From positions 411,038,159 to 411,102,158 of the forward strand of contig CM066034.1 in assembly GCA_033557465.1 (NCBI GenBank): 64,000 nt of DNA. The letters run 5' to 3'. The position numbers and the translations under genes were made by a program. Source of the DNA: Ichthyophis bannanicus. Its lineage: Eukaryota; Chordata; Amphibia; Gymnophiona; Ichthyophiidae. A model generated the notes under the pieces. It made no database searches, was not told the origin of the DNA, and was given only the letters and a program-made list of their open reading frames with translations. The stretch's first letter is position 1; each line of letters begins with the position of its first letter. This document shows positions 42,688 to 54,479 of this stretch, one piece after another.

Positions 42688-45600
42688 ATGATTTCACCTA
42701 TGCTCTCCCTTAAAGTCCTCTCCCTGAATGTGAAGGGCATTAATCTTCCTGCCAAACGTAAAAAGATTCTTGCTTACTGTCAGAAACAAGGAGCTGACCT
42801 GGTCTTGCTGCAGGAAACACATTTATCTAATGTTGAAACGATGAAATTGGGCTCGGGCAAGTACAATTTAGTAGCTCAGGCGCCGGCAATTGGAAAAAAA
42901 AATGGGGTGGCTATCTTGCTCAACAAGGCTAGCAAGGCTCAAGCTCAATTGCTCCGGGCGGATCCTGAAGGGAGGTGGGCCTGTGCTCAGATCTCAGTGG
43001 GCCAGCAGCAAGTTGTGTTTATGAATGTATATGCGCCTAACTGCGATAACCCTGCCTTTTTTTATAGGATTGCGGAGGTGCTAGCTGAGTACGCCGCGAT
43101 TCCTATTGTGATTGGAGGCGATTTCAACCTGGTCCTAGACCCGCTGATTGACAGCCAACCCTGCAGGAGATCTCGGAGGAGCAAGGCTCTTGAGGCTTTG
43201 GAGTCTATTATAGAAGAAAAAGGCCTTGTGGATATTTGGAGGATTCTGCATCCTGATGAAAAGGATTTTACGTTTTTACTCCTTTCCTCACGCATCCCAC
43301 TCTAGAATTGATTTCTTTCTCGTGTCCCGCTCCTTGGCTTCAGCTATCCCCTGTGTGGAGATCCTCAGCTCCCATGTCTCCGATCATGCTGCTATTGAGC
43401 TCACGCTGGATGTCTCCACATCTTCGTCATCCTCCGGAGGATGGTCCTTCCCACGCCACCTCCTCGCGGATGACTCTTTCAAACAACTCATTCGGCAAGA
43501 AATAAAGGCTTATTTTGACATCAATCGACCAGAAGACACATCTGCCTGGGCGTGGTGGGAAGCTTTTAAAGCTACTATCAGGGCTAAGATCACCAGCTTC
43601 AATATCGCCCTTAAGAGAAAAATGAGGGTGGAATTGCGGTCCCTTGACCAACAGATCAGGGCTGGGGAACGCTTATTACATCGCCAGTTTAATCCCTTGG
43701 TGCTCTCCAGATTGCAGAACCTTCGATTCCAATATAATGCTGTTCTTAGCAAGGAAGTTGAACAACACTCTTTTGCACAGAAGGTACGCTATTACACGGA
43801 GGCGAATAAATCCGGTAAACTATTAGCGGCTAGTCTGAATCCTCGGCGTGAAAAAGCTTTCGTGGCTGCCCTGGCAGACGAGAAGAACTCCCTGAAGACC
43901 GGCAATATGGAGATTCTTGACATTTTCCGAAATTTCTACAGCTCCTTATATACTTCTGAGGTGGAGAGTGATCTGTGTAGTATGAGAGCTTGGTTGCAAT
44001 CTATTGATCATCCGACTCTGGACCAAGACCAGATCGCAGACCTTGATCACCCCCTAGAGCCGCGAGAAATTGAAGAAGTTGTGGCAAGCCTACAGGGGTG
44101 TAAAGCGGCAGGACCAGATGGAATTCCGACTGAATTTTACCAGATGTTTGCTAAGGACCTTTCTCCCTTTCTGTTGCAGTACTTTCAACTTCTACAAGAA
44201 CGGGGCTCGGATCCCGGCGCCTTCGCTGAGGCTATAGTGGTTGTCTTGGAAAAGCCTGGAAAGGATCCGAAGCTAGTGGGCAGCTATAGACCCATTTCAC
44301 TGTTAAATGCAGACTACAAGTTGTATGCTGCGATCCTGGCTAACCGACTTAATAAATCTCTCCATCATCTTATTCATCCGGATCAATGTGGTTTTGTGTC
44401 TGGTCGGTCAACCACTGATAATGCCCGTTTGCTATGTAACCTCCTGGATTTGGCTGCGCAGGCCGAAGAACCTTATATCGGGTTATCCTTGGACGCAGAA
44501 AAAGCCTTCGACAGGCTTGAATGGCCCTTTCTTTTCCTTGTTTTGGAGTGGTTTGGGATTCCAGCCAGTTTTGTTAACATGATCCGACCTATGTACGCCC
44601 AACCCAGGGCTAGGATTTTTGCAAATCAGGAATTGTCCCGTCCTTTTTCTTTGCACAGAGGCACGAGGCAAGGATGCCCCATGTCCCCCTTGCTTTTCAA
44701 TCTGGCTCTGGAACCTTTGGCCTTGTGCATCCGTCAACATCAGTCCATCAGGGGTTTTGAGATAGCCGACCTGCAAATTAAGCTCTCAGCTTACGCCGAC
44801 GATCTCCTCTTTTTTTTGTCTCCATCCTCAGTTGCCCCCCTTCTTCAAGTGATCGAGCAATACGCCGGTTTTTCGGGGTATAAAGTAAACTGGTCTAAGT
44901 CAGTGGCTTTTCCGCTAAATCAGCGGACACACAGTAGCCTACTCCAGGACTTCTCGTTCCAGTGGTCGGGGACAGCCGTACAATATCTTGGGACACAATT
45001 TGCAGCCCCACTGGAGCAGACCATAAAGCTAAACGCAGCGAAAATAGTGGAAATTGCCCGAGCCTTTACCTTGCGTTGGTCGCCTCTTCATCTTACCTGG
45101 TGGGGACGACTTGAATCGATTAAGATGGTTCTTGTACCCAAAATCAACTATATCCTTGGCATGGTCCCGGTCATCTTTGCTGCTGAGGTCTAGAAGAAGG
45201 TGGAGCGTGCTTTAACTTCCTTTTTGTGGGCCGGGAAGACTCCCAGAATTGCGCTCAAGAAACTCAAGGCTCACAAACAACAGGGAGGGGTGCAGTTCCC
45301 CGATTTCCATTGGTATCACTTTGCGGCGCTGCTAAAGCAGGGGGGTTTGTGGGGGGCAGACTTTGCTCCCTCAACGAAACCAACTTGGCTCGCCTTGGAG
45401 GAACGTCTGTTTCGGCCCTGCCCGCCGCACCTCTGTATGAATATGCGGCACTCTAAATCTCCGGGGCTGACCAAGGTGCTGGACGCTACACAACATGCGT
45501 TCCAAAGGTTGTTCCCTCTCATTACTCAAGATAATCCCCTTTCACTTCAGACTCCTATTTGGCGTAATCCGGTTTTTAAGATCAATAAAGTCCCCTTTTC

Positions 45601-46516
45601 ATGGCGGTCTTGGCAACGCTGTGGCATCTGGACCGTAGGTCATTTGATTTTGGATGGCGAATGGAAATCCTTTCGTATGCTTCAAGAAGAGTTTAAGCTC
45701 CCCGCATCCTGTTTCTTCCAATACCTCCAGCTTCGACATTGTTTGGCTCAATTGAAGATCAATCCTCGAGCACCTCAGGAGCCCTGGGGCCTGCACAATC
45801 TTGTGAAGGACTTTTGCCTGCAGAGGGGAGGCACATCTCGCTTCTACGCTATTTTTAGAGATTCTCATTCTGACCAGACCCTGGGCCTCCGTAAGATCTG
45901 GGAGACCGAGACGGATCTAGCATTATCCACCCTTGATTGGAACGAAGTCTGGGGGCCCGTTATTCGAAGCTCCCGCTCAGCCTCCCTTACGCAAGCTATG
46001 TTTTTTTTTGCTCACCGGGCATTTATTACTCCGTTAAAGCTTTCCAAGTGGAATTCGGATCAATCCTCAAGCTGCTGGTCTTGTCAGAGTGCGGTTGGTA
46101 CAATGTGCCACATGTTCTTGGAATGCCCCTGCGTTCAGGGATTTTGGTCTCATGTCTGGGATAGAATACAGAGAGTGTTGGACTTCTCTTACCCCTTGTC
46201 CTGGCAGATTGTTGCGCTTCGATCTGCGGCTGAAATTCCAGGATTGAACAAGGAGCACTTTTTCGCACTGAACTTCATGTTATCAGTCGCTGTGAAGGAA
46301 ATTCTATACGCCTGGAAAGATCCTTCGAACCTTCACTGGGGCAGATGGTGGAACCAAGTTTGCCTCTACAGCAGATACGAAAAAGCTTATGATCATTCCC
46401 ACTTTTTGAGGGGGAGGGGTAAGCCCCAGGTTAGATGGGCAGCCCTGGATCGCTTCACTTCTATTTCTGAGGTCTCTTTTATTTCTGATATTGTTTCTAT
46501 TGCTGATGCTCCATAG
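42688..46516 (+). pseudogene. L1-II ORF2p, two lesions
   Basis: The start MISPMLSLKVLSLNVKGIN at 42688 (an in-frame Met at 42655 also exists). Endonuclease: LLQETHLS, NVYAPN, VIGGDFNLVLD, then a 1-base T insertion in the run at about 43271-43275, after which HSRIDFFLVSRS and VSDHAAIEL continue in the next frame. RT: GCKAAGPDGIPTEFYQ, SYRPISLLNADYKL, LDAEKAFDRLEW, TRQGCPMSPLLFNLALEPL and catalytic SAYADDLLFFL. A single TAG at 45191-45193 separates it from the C-terminal 46516-ending part with CWSC...CHMFLECPC. All catalytic motifs are kept. Length without lesions is about 1,275 residues. Confidence 0.95.
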
Positions 46517-46747
46517 GCTAATTTGATAGATTCCACTTGGCCAATGAGGTGCTGGGGTGGGTTTGGTGTTTTCTTCTCTTTTCTTTTCTTTACCTTTGAT
46601 CTTTGTATGGTTTTTGCTTGCACAGTATGTCTTTGAACTGTTTTTCTGTATGGTTATTATGTACTGTTTCACTATTTTGTACTGTTCATTATAGAATCTG
46701 TTTGTATACTTCAAAACTGGAATAAAAATAAACTTAAAAAAAAAAAA
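46517..46747 (+). other. L1-II 3' UTR and poly-A
   Basis: T-rich 3' UTR ending GAATAAAAATAAACTT and about 15 A. AATAAA at about 46721-46733 is a probable polyadenylation signal. Confidence 0.75.
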
Positions 46748-46766
46748 AAAAAGAGGGCTTTTATGT

Positions 46767-47207
46767 ACTATGCCCTCTCTTGTTGGAATTCCCTCCCACC
46801 CAACATCCGGTCCATTACAGACCTTACCCTTTTCAGGAAGGCACTGAAACACCACCTCTTCCTGCAGCATTACGGTACCACACAACAACCACTCATTCCC
46901 AGTCACCTAAACAGCCACTCCATTCTACCCACCATACATGACACCAACACAGCACGATAGCTCTACCAGAATCCTAGCAGGATCATGTATATAGTATCCT
47001 AAGAATGTAAATACCTAGCCTAGAGTCTGTATATAGTTTACCCAGTTAACCCAAGTTTATCTATCCTGTTCTCTGTAAGTTCAGTGCGGTCCCCTCCCGT
47101 GCCTGGACAAAACCGATGTTATTTGTAAACCGAGCTGAATTTGGAGAGCGCGGTATAGAAAAGACTTTAAATAAATAAATAAAATAAAATAAAATAAATA
47201 AATAAAA
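46767..47207 (+). pseudogene. L2 ORF2 C-terminus and 3' UTR (3' piece after L1-II)
   Basis: Reading continues from the 41157 side as AFMYYALSCWNSLPPNIRS, ITDLTLFRKALKHHLFLQHYG, the standard L2 C-terminus, to a stop near 46960. The 3' UTR ends in AAATAAAT/AAAATAAAAT simple repeats rather than a long A-tail, as usual for L2. Confidence 0.88.
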
Positions 47208-47411
47208 TATAAGGAGAGAAGAAAAGAGGGAGGCTCACCGTTCGATACGCACTGCACTGCTGTCTTGCTTAGAGTAAAATTCACGGCGTCTTAACTTCCA
47301 AGAAATACTAACGTTTCCCACTCTCATAGGTTAGAGGTCATAATGAACAAGCAGGCAGTGCAAAGGAATTGTGATCAATAAAATAAATGGATAAATTTAT
47401 AAATAAATGAT

Positions 47412-47545
47412 TATTGTTGGATAAGGGTAGAAAGAAAAAAGAGGAGAGAAGGAGTGGGGGAGGGAGGAGTGGGGAAGAAGAAGGGGAAGGGGAAGAAAGG
47501 GAAGAAGAGAAGGAAAAGGAGGAGGGGAAGGGAGGGAAAAAGACA
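47412..47545. repeat. Purine tract 1 of the PLE-C left arm
   Basis: G/A-only units (GGAGGGGAAGGG, GAAGAAGAAGG) matching the pyrimidine tract at 55290-55480 in the right arm. Confidence 0.85.
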
Positions 47546-47942
47546 AATAAAAATAGCAAAATAGCGCGATTAGATGGGTCACACCATCTAATCGCGCTAT
47601 TTTGTTATTTTAATTAACAACTGTTGACAAGCATAAAAACAGGTAATGTCAGGGAACAATGTCCGAGAAGATAAAAATGTTTTAAGATCCGTTGTATAGT
47701 GAACAAAGTATGAAGAAAGAAGAGAAGCAGAAAAGCTCACCGTTCAATGCGCACTGCACTTCTATCTTGCTCAAAATGAAACTCGCAGTGTTCTAACTCC
47801 CAAGAAGTACTGGCGTTTTCCCGCTCTCATAGGTTAAAGGTCATAGTGAAGCAGCAGATAGTGCAAGGAATTGTAATCAATAAAATAAATAAATAATAAA
47901 TGAACGAGTGATTATTATTGGATTGTAAAAGAATAATAACAA

Positions 47943-48230
47943 TGGGGGAAGGAGGGGGAAAGGGGGAGGGGAAGGGGAGGGGGAAAAGGGGGGGAGAGGG
48001 GGAAGGGGAGGAGAAGAGAGGGGAGGAAGAGGGGAAAAAGGAGAAAAAAGGGGGAGAGGGGGAAAGGGGAGGGGGGAAGGAAGGAAGGAAGAAAGGGGAA
48101 GAAGGAAAAGGGAAAAGGAGAGGGGAGGGAAAGGAAAAGAAAGAAAGAAAAAAAGAAAGAAAAAAAGAAAGAAAAGGAGAGGGGAGAGGAAGAAAAAGAT
48201 AAAAGAAAGAAAAGGGGGAAGGGGAGATAT
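47943..48230. repeat. Purine tract 2 of the PLE-C left arm
   Basis: Near-pure purines on plus, including GGAAGGAAGGAAG and AAGAAAGAAAAAAAG steps, mirrored by 54480-54845. The right copy is longer, so the tract has changed length since the arms formed. Confidence 0.9.
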
Positions 48231-48250
48231 GAATATAAATCAAACTGATG

Positions 48251-48712
48251 TTACAGAAAAACAGATAGATCTACCTCCTGATTTAAACCCATTGGATGTA
48301 ATGTACGGAGTTCATATATAAACCTTTGTTCCAGGCATAGGAGGAGCTTATCTAAGTCACCCCCTCGCCAATGGGGTCGTACTACTTTGAGAACCAAGAA
48401 ACGAAGATCAAGGAGCAAATGTTGAGCTTCCAACCAGTGATCTACTAAGGGCTTATCTATAACTTTTCTATGAATATTACTCTTATGTTCAATTATACGT
48501 GTTTTTATGTTTCTCTTAGTTTTCCCAATGTAACAAAGGTTACACGGACAGATGATCAAATAAATCACGTTTGCAGTCTCACAATTAGAAAAGTCATGTA
48601 AGAAAACTTTCTGCACAGAGCCTGGCTTTACAAACTCTTTTCGTGTCACTAGTGTATTTTCACAAACGCTACATTTGCGGCTCTTAAAATGTCCACAAGC
48701 CTTTTGGTACCG
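48251..48712 (-). pseudogene. PLE-C inverted GIY-YIG domain, left arm
   Basis: The minus-strand frame begins at ACGHFKSRKCSVCENTL and includes VIYLIICPCNLCYIGKT, KTRIIEHKSNIHRK, PLVDHWLEAQHLLL and EQRFIYELRTLHPMGL. It is open to the stop, with the zinc-binding Cys residues, GIY-YIG core, Arg and Glu kept. It is nearly identical to the right-arm copy (53990-54469). The domain starts abruptly at the junction 48712-48728, next to the forward gene start, so it lacks the RT. Confidence 0.9.
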
Positions 48713-48728
48713 GTTGCTCCTTTGAGCC

Positions 48729-49142
48729 ATGTTTTCCCCATGGAAAGAGGTCCTCAGTTACAATGAGAAAGACTTACAAGATATGCTACCCGAGGACCCC
48801 TTCTTTAATCAAGAAGAAATGTGCAGGGGAATAGAGGAAGAATGGGAAAGGACTGTACATCTCACTCAGAAGTTAGTAAAAGAAGAGATGCACGCCTCAT
48901 CCCTCTTGGAGAACTGTCGTCATAAGATCATCCCTAGAGGATTGCGAGTATATAAGGCTCCTGGAATGTACCGCGACGATCCTGTCTTTCTGGCGGATTG
49001 TGTAAAAATTTTAAATAAGTGCTCGTTGGATCTCATGATCCTTTTAATTAATACCTCACGCCGTAAGGCTGAATGTTTAAAAGAAGATGTAGCATCAAAA
49101 CTAGTTATGCTTAAGGACACAGACAGACATTTTGATAAAGAG
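48729..49142 (+). pseudogene. PLE-C gene, N-terminal piece
   Basis: Open from ATG 48729 (MFSPWKEVLSYNEKD) through MLPEDPFFNQEE, HKIIPRGLRVYKAPGMYRD, KILNKCSLDLMILLINTSRR to KDTDRHFDKE, with no lesion. PLE-A has the same segment with one stop. The short non-coding leader (CTCCTTTGAGCC) also matches PLE-A. Its role is presumed RNA binding or structural; not established here. Confidence 0.88.
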
Positions 49143-49871
49143 AAGGGCGTGGGCAGGGTCCCGGCGGCCGAATGTAACCGGGGGCGGGCCCCGGCATGGG
49201 ACCCTGCCCATTGGAGAGCTAGGGGCTAAAGGAGGGGTATGCGAAGGCGCTATGATGCGGGGCGCGTCATTCAAATCGATTGGCTCTGCCGCCGGGACGC
49301 GCGCGGCTGGAGCCAATCTGGGAGGAGGCAGGCCATGTGCTGCGGTGGCGAGGACGTTCGCCGCGCACATGGTGATGGATGAGGGTGAGTGGCAGGTGTC
49401 CCGCCCTCCCACCCTGTAGTGCGATGGGGTGGTGGGGGGTTGGGGTTGTTGCAGCAGGGGGGGGGGAAATGGGAGGCGGGATCCTGGAGGTTTCCAGGGT
49501 TCGGAGCCATAGGCTACTTGCGGCGGGGGCAGGGTGCCCGCGACCCGGATAACCCCTAGCAGACTTTTGCTAGTGATATGGCGAAGTCAGGCAGGGGTGG
49601 TAGTAACTTGACCGGTGGTTGACCGGCGCAGGGGGCGGTAGTGTGGTTACCTTGCTAATAGTATGGCTGGTGAGGTAACGCTCCGCCGGGGGATTGGCTG
49701 TTTGATTGTTATGCATGTTGCAAATGTTAATATGTTATTGGGCAATAAAGCTACGACCTGTTGTTGTACCAAATTAGGTGTGGTGTGAAGTTTGTTAGAG
49801 TACAAAAGGATATGGTCAAGGTTTGGAGTGTCGGGCAGGGGAAGCGCTGGGTGCTGCTCCCCGGTTAATCT
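49143..49871 (+). mobile_element. GC-rich insertion in the PLE-C gene, possibly DIRS-derived
   Basis: It splits FDKE from KNDYDKNVLEYKK; without it the PLE frame is continuous. Contents: GGGTCCCGGCGGCCG leader, ATTGGAGAG and ATTGGCTCTG CCAAT-like words, a G-run at 49455-49467, and AATAAA at 49744-49749 followed by a T/G-rich stretch. No TIR, no A-tail and no clear target duplication, which suits a tyrosine-recombinase (DIRS-like) non-autonomous element. It could also be a solo LTR of another kind. Confidence 0.5.
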
Positions 49872-50842
49872 AAAAATGATTATGACAAGAATGTATTGGA
49901 ATATAAGAAAATTATAAAGGATAGAAAGTTAAGGAAATTTAAGAGAGATGAGGAGGATTACAAAGCAGGTAATGTTTACTATTGGACCAATGACACAGAT
50001 TTTTCCAGAAGTATCTCAAGGAAACGGAAATTTGAAACAAAATCAGAAAAACATCATAATAAAACCAATCGAGTTTCATCTGCCACAGGTAGCCCTGAAC
50101 CTATTAGAAAGAGGAGTCGGAGTATTCATTTGGATCTCCCTGATCCGTCGGCTCCTCTCTTCCCCTCTCAAGGTGGTCCTCCCCCACAATACCAAAAAAA
50201 ACAGGGTTTTTCCATGGATGCTCTATGGAAAGGAGGAGGTTTCAAACATCAGAAAGAACAGCCACATACATCAAGAGATCCCCAATATTATCCAACCGAG
50301 TTTCACTCATGAGGCAGGGGGAGAGGGAGGGGGCAGGGTTATCAACAATAGTGGGAACACCAGAAGGCATTTTTAATCTATCAAAATATGTTCTTACACC
50401 AGTTGAAACTTCAGTGTTACAAAAAGGTCTGTCTTTCGTTCCCACTGTTAAACATGATCACTTCAACACCCAAGTGGAGCTTTTTAAGTTTTTTAGGAAA
50501 CTTCATATTAGAGATTTTTTAAAAAATCACGAAGAAGGAAGTAGCGATCCATCTGTTATTAAAAAACGCTCCACTTGCGTGCCTAAATTTGACAATGCCA
50601 TTATTGATACCTTTCAGAAAGTAGTGTTTCATGAAATACAGAATATGTATGACACAAAGAAACCACATACCTTCTTTAATCTTAACAAAGAGGAAAAGAA
50701 CGCACTCATCTGTCTTAAAAATAAATTTGAAATCGTCATAAAACCAGCAGATAAAGGTGGAGCGCTTGTAATACAGGATAGGGATTTATACATTCAGGAG
50801 ATTTTACGGCAGGTTAAGGATGTTCAATATTATACAAGACAC
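49872..50842 (+). pseudogene. PLE-C gene, middle piece (basic linker and RT fingers)
   Basis: Frame 1 reads KIIKDRKLRKFKRDEEDYKAG ... FSMDALWKGGGFK to a stop at 50312. The next frame (-1) covers GIFNLSKYVLTPVETSVLQKG, KKRSTCVPKF and the RT fingers IVIKPADKGGALVIQD, then EILRQVKDVQYYTRHPEDE. The frame change falls at the same place as in PLE-A. The RT palm (about 1.1 kb in PLE-A) is deleted at 50842. Confidence 0.88.
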
Positions 50843-53835
50843 CCTGAGGATGAGGTTGGGTGCCTAGCACCATGTCCGCAGCACCTCGTTTGCTTGTAGT
50901 GGCCTATGCTGTGGGTCCCCATTGGTGCCACTGTGTGATAAGTGGTTGCTGTAGATAATCTTAGCATATGCCTGTGTTTATTTGTATATCACATCATGCA
51001 CATGTTGACTTTGTTGCTACGGACATAGTGCATGAACGGTGTGGGTGCCATGATCACATGACTTCATGGCAGAGGTGTAGATGTTTATAGACCCCTAGAT
51101 GGTTTCCGTACCAACAACCAACACACCCTCTGTGGGTCTGTGTGGCCAACAGGATTCCCAGACAAAACATCGACATTTTACATCCTGCACTGGTAAATGT
51201 AGTGGGTACCATTCACCCCTGTCATGGGAGGGAATAGATCCCCCCCAAAAACATTGGGCAGTGGCAGACAGACAGTAGGCCTGTTACAACAAAGCTGCCC
51301 CACACCACTATCTGACATTCTCTAGCAGCAAGGCTTGTGAGTCACCAGCTGCTGCAACCTACAAGGTGTTCCAGACACACACATACTAACTGCAGACAGT
51401 CTGCTTGCTAGTCCATAGTGCATGTTCCTGGAGGTGCTGATAGGTCAGTGATTGGGCTCCAGAGAACAGAGCCCATATATCACACTGAAAAAGAGACATT
51501 ATGGAGCACTATGGGGGAACCCAGCCATGCCGTGGTCACAGCACAGTCAGGGTGAGCGTGACCTCACATCAGGAAATGCCATGGCAACCATGAACGTGTA
51601 GGTGGTGGGCAGGCATTCCGCTGTCACAGCCATTGCTCTGTGCCCTGTGCAGGTGCATCCAGCCCAGGCTGCCCTGTCCTGCCATATCCACAATACCTTA
51701 CTCCTCATTATGCACATTGGAAGGCCAATACTGACAACAGTGCCAATACTGACAACAGTGGGCTGCAGAGGCTTTTTTAAAAAACCACACACTGTATGGA
51801 CTGACACACACTGCTACACATCTGCCATCATTGTGCACCCATAGAGGCTTTTGGCAGCCCCATGCACCTCACCAGTCCTGGACACAGTGCAGACATGGCT
51901 ATGGTACGCAGTACTGTTGGTGTCACTCCCCAAGGTGGTACCATACCTGACACCCACTCCACAGACATCACAGAGGTTGTTATGCTATAGTCCACTGGGT
52001 AGCTTGTGCTAACCTTATGGATAGCTATGTTGCACTTATTATAGCGACCTTTTGCAAACTGTGTACCATCTTCCAGAGTTTTGGATGGCATTGCTAGTGT
52101 ATGCAAGTGCTGATTTTGGGGGATGCACACAGGTCCCAAAATTCTGCCTTTCCAGAGGGTGTGTCTGATGGGCTTTGTGGGTTCAGGTGTTTGCGCCCCT
52201 GTTGTACATTGCCTTTGGGCAGGGGTTCCCCATATCTGGGCCTGGTGAGCTGCACCATGTTCAGTTTTTCATGATGTCCATTATAAATATGCATACAATA
52301 CATATGCATACTATAGGGGTGTCGTTTAGACATGCATCAGTGGCATCTTTTTGGCCCACAGCATGGAACCTGACTGTTGTTAGCACATCCTGCACTTTAT
52401 TTGGGAGACTCTCCTCTCTGTAATGTGCCTGTTTGGGGTGTCTGTGCCCTGTTGATTAGAATGTAGGTGTTTCAGGCATGTTTATTCTATCGGCACTAAA
52501 AGGTTCCGTCTTTCTTACCACGGTTTATTACTAGATAAAATATGTTGTGAGAGTTGGCAGGGGGCACAGAAAGGGTTTGAACCTGTGACCTTCTGGTCAT
52601 GAGCACACTGGCCGTGCATACTGCACCACAATGATACCACAAGGGTGCCTCATTCCCTGCAAATACCATGACAGTTTGTCATACAGATCCTGTCTGTTGC
52701 AGTGCACAGCGCACACCTACATGGGTCTGGGCCATGGCCTGCTATGGTTAGATATAACTGCCCCCTCGGCCACCAGTGGCCCTCTGCCGCCATGCTGCCA
52801 TGCCTTTCTGCTGGTGGTGTTCGTGGTGCACAATCTCATGCCAGCCAGTGTGCAGGTGCCAGCTGCCTATGGTGCAGGTTCTGGGATAGGGGTGCCTGCA
52901 TAGACATGCACGCTTCCCCCCAGCACCGCCTGCCAATGTTCTGTGCCCTTGACTGTAGCTGCTGGGTACTATCCCCTGTGACACTGCAGGGGACACAGTC
53001 ATGTCCATGTTGGACCCTCATCAGTTGCTGTCTGTCTCTGCTGTTTCTGCATTCCTATGGGCCAACTGAGCATCACCCTGGTCTTCTACTGTGGCCCAGC
53101 TGCACCACAGCATGTGCCACCTGAGGCTCTCTGTATCCCCTTTTCCGGCATCCGCCCAGTAGTCCATTAGGATGTGCCCACCCTGCAGTTGCAGAACATG
53201 TGCACGCCATAGGTAACCTGTCCATCAACATGGGGTGACTCTGATCTGCACTATTTCACTGTGGGATCATTCACCTTTTCTGGGGACAGAGCATACGTCC
53301 TTCCACAATTACTATCTTTTTCTGGGGCTTTCTCACTAGTGTTTGTTGCTGTTTCCCATTGGTGTCACTATTGGCTTGCTTAGTTCTGTTTCTTTCCTCG
53401 TTTGTTTTGGTCATTTTCACTGCTTATTTGCCCTTTTCATCCGTGCACACGTATCACACCTATCACGTTTTGTAGGTTTCCCTGCCTCTGCTGTACATTG
53501 CTGACACTGAAATTGTTTCCCTCCCCTGCAAATGTGCATCTAACGGCAGGTTTTCATTCGCGTTGGGATTGTGCCCTCGATTTCAGCGCGTTAGTGTGAA
53601 TGGAGCCTCTCCCCGCCCACTCTCTGCCCATTGACCCCTTTTCTCCACCCTCTCTCCACCTTCTGCGATGTTTTACCGCGCAGCGGGCGTTTACGATCGT
53701 TAACTGCGGTTAACGCGCGTTATGTAACGTTAACGGTCGTAAGCGCATTATTACGTGCGTTATGATGCGCTTACAACCGTTAACGTTACATAACACGCGT
53801 TATATACGATTACCACAGTTTAGTAAACATATCCC
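50843..53835 (-). mobile_element. E3: Harbinger-like element, inverted, left end deleted
   Basis: Right TIR CAGTTTAGTAAACATATCCC ends at 53835, followed by TTA (53836-53838). Clear alignment with E2/E4 starts near 51000. The left terminus is missing; 50843 joins PLE sequence without a TIR. A GTTAACG palindrome array lies at 53690-53830. The core contains the antisense tRNA-like word GGTTTGAACC (about 52574) and the nested hAT-like MITE (about 52212-52420). It is more diverged than the other copies. Confidence 0.75.
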
Positions 53836-53838
53836 TTA

Positions 53839-54475
53839 CATTCTCTGAATATTCTAGAGAGATTGCCAATATATTAGGAAAGTTTGGCATATTTTAGACT
53901 CTCTTCCCTGTTTAAGAGAAACAAAGCTCCTCTTGGCCTTTAAGAGGAACTCTAACATAAGGGATATTTTGGTGCCGTCTGCTCTTACTAAACCTAAATT
54001 TATTCCTAAGGCTTGTGGACATTTTGAGTGCGGCAAATGTAGCGTTTTTGAAAATACACTAGTGACACGAAAAGAGTTTGTAAAGCCAGGCTCTGTGCAG
54101 AAAGTTTTCTTACATGACTTTTCTAATTGTGAGACTGCAAACGTGATTTATTTGATCATCTGTCCGTGTAACCTTTGTTACATTGGGAAAACTAAGAGAA
54201 ACATAAAAACACGTATAATTGAACATAAGAGTAATATTCGTAGGAAAGTTATATATAAGCCCTTAGTAGAGAATTGGGTGGAAACTCAACATTCGCTACT
54301 TGATCTTCGTTTCTTGGTTCTCAAAGTAGTACGACCCCATTGGCAAGGAGTTGACTTAGATAAGCTCCTCCTACGCCTGGAACAAAGGTTTATATATGAA
54401 CTCCGTACTACATCCAATGGGTTTAAATCAGGAGGTAGATCTATCTGTTTTTCTGTAACATCAGTTTGATTTATA
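53839..54475 (+). pseudogene. PLE-C gene, C-terminal piece with GIY-YIG
   Basis: Reading resumes with FSEYSREIANILGKF, continues through FKRNSNIRDILVPSALTKP, PKACGHFECGKCSV, VIYLIICPCNLCYIGKT, KTRIIEHKSNIRRK, HWQGVDLDKLLLRLEQRFIYELR and a frameshift near 54408 (TTSNGFKSGG) before the tract. The GIY-YIG core, its Arg and the EQRFIYEL Glu are kept. It aligns with PLE-A 32860-33488. The nuclease is thought to nick target DNA for RT priming. Confidence 0.9.
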
Positions 54476-54479
54476 TTCA

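Larger units (their letters stand above)
41177..46747 (+). mobile_element. L1-II: nearly intact L1-clade LINE nested in L2
   Basis: The target duplication AAAAAAGAGGGCTTTTATG lies at 41158-41176 and again at 46748-46766 after the A-tail. The element starts GGAGGCGGAGCC, like L1-I (GGGGCGGAGCC). ORF1 is complete; ORF2 has one 1-base insertion and one stop. This is among the youngest insertions in the window. Confidence 0.95.
37204..47207 (+). mobile_element. L2-type LINE inserted in the PLE-C left arm
   Basis: PLE sequence GATAGATTGTTTCAAAAT is interrupted here and resumes as ATAAGGAGAG at about 47208; the right arm has the uninterrupted join (CTCCTTATATTTTGAAACAATC at about 59183). The order is a GC-rich 5' part, a minisatellite, endonuclease, RT and C-terminus, ending in a short A/T simple repeat (AAATAAAATAAAAT). 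Without the L1 it contains, the L2 is about 4.4 kb. Confidence 0.88.
47208..48712 (-). repeat. PLE-C left inverted arm, proximal part
   Basis: Reverse complement of about 54008-55628 plus 59130-59190. It holds two diverged tail units, each with GCTCACCGTTC, a TTTCCC(A/G)C...AGGTTA(A/G)AGGTCAT block and a purine tract, then the GIY-YIG end. It contains the uninterrupted word GTCTTGCTTAGAGTAAAA, the empty site for E4. Confidence 0.88.

Noticed and set aside
53690..53830. CRISPR-like array from the GTTAACG repeats
   Set aside because: Units are palindromic, irregular in spacing, without spacers, and part of transposon ends in vertebrate DNA.
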